Positions 1 through 5,084 of a stretch of 6,619 nucleotides of DNA are shown in pieces (the first letter of the stretch is position 1; each line of letters opens with the position of its first letter). The notes under the pieces were generated by a model. That model was not told where the DNA came from. It ran no database searches and saw only the letters and a list, made by a program, of their open reading frames with translations. The position numbers and the translations under genes were made by a program. This DNA comes from Hyphomicrobiales bacterium. Lineage in GTDB: Bacteria; Pseudomonadota; Alphaproteobacteria; Rhizobiales; Afifellaceae. The DNA lies in contig JACCSN010000986.1 in NCBI GenBank assembly GCA_013812985.1, forward strand, positions 1 to 6,619, read 5' to 3'.

Positions 1-3
1 CAT
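1..3 (-). CDS. Start codon of next operon gene, probably livM permease (cut by window edge)
   Basis: Only the ATG is inside the window (bases 3 to 1 on the minus strand). It is believable as a gene start because the livH stop codon TAA (17-15) is followed at once by GGAG (14-11), a 7-base spacer and this ATG, an ideal ribosome binding arrangement. In Liv-type operons the gene after livH is normally livM, the second inner-membrane permease subunit, so that identity is inferred from gene order alone. No coding sequence beyond the start codon is visible. Confidence 0.6.
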
Positions 4-10
4 GTCTTGT

Positions 11-16
11 CTCCTT
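11..16 (-). promoter_or_regulatory. Ribosome binding site for the gene starting at base 3
   Basis: The minus strand reads AAGGAG overlapping the last two bases of the livH stop codon, with 7 bases before the ATG at 3-1. This is the evidence that another cistron follows livH directly in the same transcript. Confidence 0.65.
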
Positions 17-992
17 ACACCCGTTCGATGATCTTCTCGCCGAACAGGCCCTGCGGCCGGAACAGGAGGAAGATCAGCGCGATCACATAAGCGAGCCAGC
101 TCTCGATGCCGCCGCCGACCAGCGGCCCCCAGTAGATCTCGCCAAGCTTCTCGCCGATGCCGATGATCAGCCCGCCGACGATGGCGCCGGCGACCGACGT
201 GAAGCCGCCGAGGATCAGCACCGGCAGCGCCTTGAAGGCGATGATTTCCAGCGCGAATGAGACGTCGGAGCGCGCGCCCCACATGATGCCGGTCGCCAGC
301 GCCACGATTCCGGCGGCGAACCAGACGATGACCCAGATCTGGTTGAGCGAGATGCCGACCGAGAGCGCCGCCTGGTGGTCGTCCGCCACGGCGCGAAGCG
401 CCCGTCCGATGCGCGTCCTGTTGAAGAAGAGCGCCAGCGTCGCGACCATGAGAATCGCGATCACCGCCGCGGCGATGTCGATATGCTGGAGAATGACCAG
501 GCCGGGCCCGCCGTCGCGCCCGAGCCCCGGCGGCTCGAACGCGGTGGAGCCGGTCGGCAGGCCGAGCTCCCCGGTGATCATCACTTTCGGCTCGCCGCCG
601 AAGATGAACTCGCCGAAGCCGATCAGGAAGAAGGTCAGCCCGATCGTCGCCATCAGGAGGATGATGTCCGGCTGGTTGACGAGGTGGCGCATGATGAGGC
701 CTTCGACGGCCAGCGCCAGCACGCCCATGACGGCAATGGTCAGAATGAGCGCGAGCCAGCCCGGAACGCCTGCTTCATGCAGCCCGACGAGCGACAGCGC
801 CGCGAACACCACCATGATCCCTTGCGCGAAATTGAACACGCCGGACGCCTTGAAGATCAGCACGAAACCGAGCGCGATCAACGCATAGAGCACGCCCCCG
901 ACAAAACCCTCCCACAGCACCTGGATGAGGAAGTCGGGCTGGCTCCCCATCTGCACGAAGGGGTCGATCAGGACTTGATGAAGGATGTCCAT
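15..992 (-). CDS. livH: Branched-chain-amino-acid-type ABC transporter permease LivH
   Basis: Inner-membrane permease subunit of a Liv-type (HAAT) importer; it should pair with LivM to form the channel driven by LivG and LivF. The 325-residue protein is almost wholly hydrophobic, with about eight membrane segments (near residues 24-46, 50-70, 79-101, 109-131, 170-190, 217-238, 250-280 and 296-311). Family landmarks are the YALIALGFVLIFKASGVFNF region (36-55) followed by AQG, the cytoplasmic loop RTRIGRALRAVADD (192-205) that contacts the ATPase, GGFTSVAGAIVGGLIIG (262-278) and the C-terminal FRPQGLFGEK (311-320). It is slightly longer than E. coli LivH, partly through a Gly/Pro-rich loop at 144-164. 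The ATG lies 6 bases after the livG stop with no clear Shine-Dalgarno sequence, so translation is probably coupled to livG. Substrate specificity is set by a binding protein not seen here; the adjacent ligase argues for a carboxylic acid rather than leucine. Confidence 0.93.
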   Translation of the reverse strand: MDILHQVLIDPFVQMGSQPDFLIQVLWEGFVGGVLYALIALGFVLIFKASGVFNFAQGIMVVFAALSLVGLHEAGVPGWLALILTIAVMGVLALAVEGLIMRHLVNQPDIILLMATIGLTFFLIGFGEFIFGGEPKVMITGELGLPTGSTAFEPPGLGRDGGPGLVILQHIDIAAAVIAILMVATLALFFNRTRIGRALRAVADDHQAALSVGISLNQIWVIVWFAAGIVALATGIMWGARSDVSFALEIIAFKALPVLILGGFTSVAGAIVGGLIIGIGEKLGEIYWGPLVGGGIESWLAYVIALIFLLFRPQGLFGEKIIERV

Positions 993-998
993 CGCGGC

Positions 999-1829
999 TC
1001 AGTGCGCCACGCCGAGATAGGCGTCGATCACATCCTGGTTGCGCCGGACCTCCTCCGGCTTCCCGTCGGCGATCCGCACGCCGTGGTCGAGCACCACGAC
1101 CCGGTCGCTCAGGTCCATGACCACCCCCATATCATGCTCGATCAGCGCGATCGTCGTGCCGAAATGCTCGCGGACGTCGAGGACGAAGCGGCACATGTCC
1201 TCTTTCTCTTCGACGTTCATGCCGGCCATCGGCTCGTCGAGCAGGAGGAGATCGGGCTCCATGGCGAGCGCCCGCCCCAGCTCCACCCGCTTCTGCAGGC
1301 CGTAGGGCAGCCGGCCGGCGGGGGTCTTGCGGATATGCTCGATCTCCAGGAAATCGATGATCTCCTCGACTTTTCGGCGATGCTCGATCTCCTCGGCGCG
1401 GGCCGGCCCGTAATGGAGGAGCTGCCAGAAGAAGCCGCGCTTCATCTTGAGCGAACGGCCCGACATGATGTTGTCGAGTGTCGTCATGCCCTTGAACAGC
1501 GCGACGTTCTGGAACGTCCGGGCGATGCCCTGCGCGGCGGCCTCATGCGGACGCATCCGCCGCCGCGTCTTGCCGCGGAAGGTGATCTCGCCCTCTTGCG
1601 GCTTGTAATAGCCGTTGACGACGTTGAGCATGGACGTCTTGCCGGCGCCGTTCGGGCCGATGATGGCGCGGATCTCGCCGCGATGGATGTCGAACGAGAC
1701 GTTCGAGATCGCCTTCACGCCGCCGAACGACAGCGAGACGTTCCTTACGTCGAGCAACACCTCGGGGGCTGGCGCAGCCGCGGGGGACGCCTCCGGCGGC
1801 TGGATCGGCCGGACCGCGGCGACGTTCAC
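999..1829 (-). CDS. livG: Branched-chain-amino-acid-type ABC transporter ATP-binding protein LivG
   Basis: Cytoplasmic ATPase that powers the LivHM permease. Numbered from the longest possible start (GTG at 1892, 297 residues), it shows Walker A GPNGAGKT (79-86), a Q-loop FQN (127-129), an ABC signature reading YGLQKR (197-202), typical of Liv ATPases rather than LSGGQ, Walker B LLLLDE (215-220) followed by the Liv-type PMAGMN, the H-loop EHDM (252-255) and the usual C-terminal VIDAYLG. I chose the GTG at 1829 (Val22 of the long form, leaving 276 residues). The first 21 residues of the long form are encoded by a repeat-like hairpin and resemble no LivG sequence. The 1829 GTG also has GGGGAGAGGG six bases upstream. 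The residues before the ATPase fold (Ala/Pro-rich, up to about residue 43) look like a disordered tail. The gene lies between the ligase and livH in one operon. Confidence 0.92.
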   Translation of the reverse strand: MNVAAVRPIQPPEASPAAAPAPEVLLDVRNVSLSFGGVKAISNVSFDIHRGEIRAIIGPNGAGKTSMLNVVNGYYKPQEGEITFRGKTRRRMRPHEAAAQGIARTFQNVALFKGMTTLDNIMSGRSLKMKRGFFWQLLHYGPARAEEIEHRRKVEEIIDFLEIEHIRKTPAGRLPYGLQKRVELGRALAMEPDLLLLDEPMAGMNVEEKEDMCRFVLDVREHFGTTIALIEHDMGVVMDLSDRVVVLDHGVRIADGKPEEVRRNQDVIDAYLGVAH

Positions 1830-1897
1830 GGCGCGCCCTCTCCCCCCTTGCGGGGGAGAGCTGGAGAGGGAGGAGGCAACGCGCCCGCGCACCTCAT
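1826..1897 (-). other. Possible 23-codon leader ORF bridging the ligase and livG
   Basis: An ATG at 1897-1895 overlaps the ligase stop codon as ATGA and has GGGAGG upstream at good spacing (7 bases between GGAGG and the ATG). Its frame runs 23 codons through the repeat and ends in TGA at 1828-1826, which overlaps the chosen livG GTG as GTGA. The peptide (starting MRCAGALPPP) is what this repeat encodes in one frame and is unlikely to be a functional protein. Its use as a ribosome bridge for translational coupling is inference. Confidence 0.2.
1831..1870 (-). repeat. REP-like GC-rich inverted repeat between ligase and livG
   Basis: On the minus strand CTCTCCCCC (1860-1852) pairs with GGGGGAGAG (within 1846-1836) around a GCAA-type loop, and a partial outer CCCTCTCC copy lies at 1870-1863. 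The motif resembles the short palindromic elements scattered between genes in many Hyphomicrobiales genomes (recalled family knowledge, not searched). No U tract follows, so it is a poor intrinsic terminator. Its right arm contains the purine run that would serve as the livG ribosome binding site, so folding could limit livG translation or act as an mRNA stabiliser. Confidence 0.55.
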
Positions 1898-3879
1898 TCA
1901 GCCGCCTCCCTGAAGACGGACGGCGCCGGCTCGATGTCTCTGATCTTCACGCGCGCCCGGATCACGCCCTTGCGGCCGTCCTCGAACGTCACCTCGGTCG
2001 CGACGTCGCGCTCGCCGGACCCGTCGTAGAGCGCCTCGATCAGGCCCCCGTATCGCTCGGCGACAAAGGAGCGGCGGACTTTCTGGGTGCGGGTCAGCTC
2101 GCCGTCATCGGGGTCGAGCTCCTTGTGGAGGATCAGGAAGCGGCGGATCTGGGCGCCCGCCATCATCGGCTCGGCGGCGAGATCGGCATTGGTGCGGGCG
2201 ACGTTCGCCTGGATCATGTCGTAGACTTGCCCCAGGCTGGCGAGCTCCTGATACGAGCCGTAGACCACATCGTTGCGTTCGGCCCAGTTGCCGACCGCGG
2301 TGAGGTCGATGTTGATGAAGGCGGTGACATAGTCCCGGCCGCCGCCGAAGGCGACCGCCTCCTTGATGTTGGGGAAGAACTTCAGCTTGTTCTCGATGTA
2401 TTTCGGCGCGAACAGCGATCCGTCGGAGAGCTTTCCAACGTCGTTGGCCCGGTCGATGATCTTGAGCTGGCCGCCCTCGGTGAAGAAGCCTGCGTCCCCC
2501 GTCTTGACGTAGCCGTCGGGCGTGAGCGCCTGCCGGGTCTGCTCGTCGTCCTTGTAGTAGCCGACGAACATGCCGGGCGAGCGGAACTGCACCTCGCCGG
2601 TGTCCGCGATCCGCAAGTCGACCCGCGCCATGGGCGGGCCGACGGTATCCGAGCGGATCTGCCCGTCGGCATGCGCCGTCACGTAGAGGAAGGCCTCGGT
2701 CTGCCCGTAGAGCTGCTTCAGGTTGATGCCGAGCGAGCGATAGAAGGAGAAGAGATCCGGCCCGATCGCTTCGCCCGCCGTGTAGGCGACCCGGATGCGG
2801 GAGAAGCCGAGCACGTTCTTCAGCGGCCCGTAGACGAGGAGCCGGCCAAGGGCGTAGTGGAGCCGCCCCGGCAATCCGACGCTCTCGCCGTTCAGAAGTT
2901 TTTCGCCGTGCCGCTTCGCCACGGCGATGAAGTGATGGAACATGCGCCGCTTCAACGCGCCGGCGTCCTCGATGCGGATCATCACCGAGGTGAGCAGGCT
3001 CTCGAAGACGCGGGGCGGCGCGAAATAGAAGGTCGGCCCGGTTTCCTTCAGATCCTGCTTCACCGTTTCGGCGCTCTCGGGACAGGCGACGCAGAAGCCG
3101 GCGACCATCGCTTGAGCATAATTCAGGTAATGGTCGCCGACCCAGGCGAGCGGCAGGTAGGCGAGGGCGACGTCGCGGTCGGTCAGGCGGTCGAAGGCGA
3201 CGGTGTCGCGGGCGGCCTGGATGCAGCGTTCGGCGGTGAGCGTTACGCCCTTGGAGCGCCCCGTCGTGCCCGACGTGTAGAGGATGACCGAGACGGCGTC
3301 GCCGCTTCCCGCGCGGACGCTCTCCTCGAAACGAGCCTCTAGGCCCTCCTCGCGCCGCAGCCGCTCGCGGCCGACATCCTGCACCGAGGCGAAGCTGTGG
3401 AGGCGTGTCCGGTCGTAGTCGCGAAGGCCGCGCTCCTCGTCATAGACGATGTGATTTAGCCCGCCGATCCGTTCGGCGACCGAAAGCACTTTGTCGACCT
3501 GCTCCTGGTCCTGCACGACGGCGAAGCGCGCGCCCGCATGTTCAAGGACATAGGCCATCTCATCGGCGACGGCGTCGGCGTAGACCGGGACAGGCACGGC
3601 GCCGAGCGCCTGCGCGGCGGTGATCGTCCAGTAGAGACGCGGCCGGTTGCCGCCGATGATGGCGATCCGGTCGCCGGCCCGCACACCCAGCGTTTCCAGT
3701 CCGAGGGCGAAGGCGCGCACCTCGCCGAGCACCATGGCCCAGGTCCAGCTCTGCCAGATGCCGAGGTTTTTGTGGCGCATGGCGGGCCGCTTCGGACGCT
3801 CGCGCGCATTGCGCAGAAGCAGCTTGGGGAAGCTGTCGTCGACTTGGCCGCCGCCCTTTCCATTCATCGGAGCTGCCAC
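1894..3879 (-). CDS. AMP-forming long-chain-type acyl-CoA ligase
   Basis: Cytoplasmic ANL-superfamily enzyme that activates a carboxylic acid with ATP to an acyl-AMP and then to acyl-CoA. The 661 residues contain the phosphate loop YTSGTTGRSKG (201-211), the adenine motif YGQTE (391-395), the ribose-binding Asp in YVKTGD (Asp462), the hinge region IIDRANDVGKLSDGSLFAPK (474-493) with Arg477, and the C-terminal catalytic Lys in ELTRTQKVRR (Lys600). The hinge and following IENKLKFFPNIKEAVAFG stretch resemble the long-chain/bubblegum-like ligases that accompany Liv-type ABC operons rather than acetyl-CoA synthetase. The acid cannot be read from sequence; fatty, dicarboxylic or aromatic acids are possible. 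The GTG start at 3879 has GGGAGG only two bases upstream; an in-frame ATG at 3867 (residue 5) is 14 bases from it, so either could be used. It overlaps nothing upstream and is the first gene of the operon with livG and livH. Confidence 0.9.
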   Translation of the reverse strand: MAAPMNGKGGGQVDDSFPKLLLRNARERPKRPAMRHKNLGIWQSWTWAMVLGEVRAFALGLETLGVRAGDRIAIIGGNRPRLYWTITAAQALGAVPVPVYADAVADEMAYVLEHAGARFAVVQDQEQVDKVLSVAERIGGLNHIVYDEERGLRDYDRTRLHSFASVQDVGRERLRREEGLEARFEESVRAGSGDAVSVILYTSGTTGRSKGVTLTAERCIQAARDTVAFDRLTDRDVALAYLPLAWVGDHYLNYAQAMVAGFCVACPESAETVKQDLKETGPTFYFAPPRVFESLLTSVMIRIEDAGALKRRMFHHFIAVAKRHGEKLLNGESVGLPGRLHYALGRLLVYGPLKNVLGFSRIRVAYTAGEAIGPDLFSFYRSLGINLKQLYGQTEAFLYVTAHADGQIRSDTVGPPMARVDLRIADTGEVQFRSPGMFVGYYKDDEQTRQALTPDGYVKTGDAGFFTEGGQLKIIDRANDVGKLSDGSLFAPKYIENKLKFFPNIKEAVAFGGGRDYVTAFINIDLTAVGNWAERNDVVYGSYQELASLGQVYDMIQANVARTNADLAAEPMMAGAQIRRFLILHKELDPDDGELTRTQKVRRSFVAERYGGLIEALYDGSGERDVATEVTFEDGRKGVIRARVKIRDIEPAPSVFREAAE

Positions 3880-4047
3880 ATCCTCCCACCTGAAGGCGCC
3901 CGCATCCAGGTTGAGCGGAACACGTCTTGCCGGGACTTTCGCGCGCCTCAGGTTTTCATCCTGCTCGGCCGGGCGTTTTTAACCTATTTGCCGTTGTATG
4001 GATACGCTTGTCCTAGCCTTGGCTCCGCGCCTCCGGAGAGAGGTCCG
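3880..4047 (-). promoter_or_regulatory. Intergenic leader and probable promoter region of the ligase-liv operon
   Basis: This is the non-coding part between the cyclodeaminase-family gene and the ligase. An AT-rich patch at about 3976-4010 stands out from the GC-rich surroundings and is the best promoter location. Reading the minus strand, TACAAC (3998-3993) or TAGGTT (3986-3981) could be -10 elements, but no convincing -35 box lies at the right distance, so I assign no exact promoter. The region ends in GGGAGG (3887-3882), the ribosome binding site of the ligase. I see no gene, riboswitch or clear operator in it. Confidence 0.35.
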
Positions 4048-4067
4048 GTCGCGCTCGCGAGCGCGAC
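4033..4067 (-). terminator. Palindrome and second hairpin after the cyclodeaminase-family gene
   Basis: Three bases after the stop codon is a perfect 20-bp palindrome (4067-4048, half-site GTCGCGCTCG), which can fold as an 8-bp GC stem with a CGCG loop. It is followed directly by CCGGA and TCCGG (4048-4044 and 4037-4033) forming a 5-bp stem. The position right behind a stop codon at the end of a two-gene unit suggests transcript-end function. There is no U tract, so this is not a classic intrinsic terminator; Rho-dependent ending, mRNA 3' protection or a protein binding site are alternatives. Confidence 0.45.
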
Positions 4068-4070
4068 ATC

Positions 4071-5072
4071 TTAAGCGAAGCGCAATCGGGTTCCCACGTC
4101 CATCGCCGCGGCCTTGCCGAGCATGGCGTGGCCGAGCGCGATGTCGCTAAGGGACAGGCCACGATGCCAGAAGAGAATGGTTTCGGCGGCGCTCTCGCGA
4201 CCGGCCTTGGTCCCCGCGACGATCTCCGCCAGCTCGGCGTGCAAGGTCGCTTCCGACAGTCGCCCCGTTTCGACGTGGCGGCGCAAGGAGCCGAAGGGCC
4301 CTTGCCGGCATTGTCCCCAATCGTCCACGACGATCTTGTCCATGATGTCGGTCAGCGACAATTCCACCGCGCTCATCGTCCCGTACGGCACGACAAAGGC
4401 GGAGGGCTTGATCCATTCCGTCTTGAGGAGCGGCTCCGGCTCCATCAGCCGCGAGGCCTCCACGACGATGTCGGCGCCTTCGACGCAGTCCCGCCAGCTC
4501 TCGACGGCCGTGACCGGCTTGCCGAGATCCGCCGACAGGCGTCTCGCGAACGCATCGCGGCTCTCCTGCCGGCGGGAGTGGACGCGGATCTCGTCGAAAC
4601 CGAACAGGCGGTCGAGCAGACGGACATTCCAGTAGGCAGTGCCGCGCGCGCCGATATGGCCGAGCACCCGGCTGTCGGGTCGCGCCAGGTGCCTGGCGCC
4701 GAGAGCCGTCACGGCGCCGGTCCGCATCTCCGTGATGGCGGTGGCGTCGATGATGGCCTGCGGCATGCCGGTGCGCGGGTCGAACAGGTTGAGAAGCGCC
4801 ATTTCCGACGGAAGGCCGCGGCGATAATTGTCGACGAAATCACCGACGATCTTCACGCCGGCATGATTCATCGGCGCGATGTATCCGCGCAGCACGTTGA
4901 AATGCCCGTTGAAGGACGGATCCGGGACGAGGTGGACGCGCGGTTCGATTACCGTCTCGCCCTGGCCCTGCGCGACGAGCCCGGCCTCCACCGCGGCAAG
5001 GATCTCCTCATCGGTGATCGCGAGCCGCTCGATATCGAGCCCGTTCAGGTAGGTAAGGTAGATCGGGTCCAT
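4071..5072 (-). CDS. Ornithine cyclodeaminase/mu-crystallin family protein, divergent
   Basis: A 333-residue cytoplasmic protein of the OCD/mu-crystallin family, whose members are NAD(P)-dependent cyclodeaminases, amino acid dehydrogenases, ketimine reductases or EutC-like ectoine-degradation proteins. Visible family marks are the Lys in VKIVGDFVDN (Lys74), the carboxylate-binding Arg in ATAITEMRTGAVTALGARHL (Arg117), the Rossmann region (about 136-168) ending in VHSRR, VVDD (248-251) and a C-terminal GLSLSDIALGHAML (305-318) typical of the family. Two departures: the loop reads IGARGTA where the family usually has IGxGxQA, and the position of the cyclodeaminase catalytic Asp, counted back from the conserved Glu-Leu (237-238), is Gly231. 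I therefore doubt proline formation from ornithine. It starts 12 bases after the lyase-like gene behind a strong AGGGAGGG site, so the two are surely co-transcribed and probably act on the same compound. The exact reaction is unknown. Confidence 0.85.
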   Translation of the reverse strand: MDPIYLTYLNGLDIERLAITDEEILAAVEAGLVAQGQGETVIEPRVHLVPDPSFNGHFNVLRGYIAPMNHAGVKIVGDFVDNYRRGLPSEMALLNLFDPRTGMPQAIIDATAITEMRTGAVTALGARHLARPDSRVLGHIGARGTAYWNVRLLDRLFGFDEIRVHSRRQESRDAFARRLSADLGKPVTAVESWRDCVEGADIVVEASRLMEPEPLLKTEWIKPSAFVVPYGTMSAVELSLTDIMDKIVVDDWGQCRQGPFGSLRRHVETGRLSEATLHAELAEIVAGTKAGRESAAETILFWHRGLSLSDIALGHAMLGKAAAMDVGTRLRFA

Positions 5073-5076
5073 GCGG

Positions 5077-5084
5077 CCCTCCCT
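5077..5084 (-). promoter_or_regulatory. Strong ribosome binding site of the cyclodeaminase-family gene
   Basis: AGGGAGGG lies in the 12-base gap between the TAA of the lyase-like gene (5087-5085) and the ATG at 5072. The GGAGG core is five bases from the ATG. It fixes the start at 5072 and shows the two genes are an operon. Confidence 0.75.

Noticed and set aside
375..1913. A 512-codon open frame on the plus strand
   Set aside because: It lies antisense to livH and livG, its product is His/Arg/Asp/Glu-rich with no domain, and both opposite genes have clear motifs. It results from high GC with few stops.
1615..3342. A 575-codon open frame on the plus strand
   Set aside because: It is antisense to the ligase, whose motifs are intact. 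The translation is low in hydrophobic core patterns and shows no recognisable motif.
3962..3980. Plus-strand GC hairpin followed by TTTTT, resembling an intrinsic terminator
   Set aside because: The stem is only about four pairs with a G-T pair, and no plus-strand gene precedes it. The T run is better explained as part of the AT-rich promoter patch.
3880..4070. Search of the gap for a small gene, tRNA, CRISPR or riboswitch
   Set aside because: No frame with a plausible start and binding site, no cloverleaf, no spaced repeats and no recognised riboswitch core were seen.
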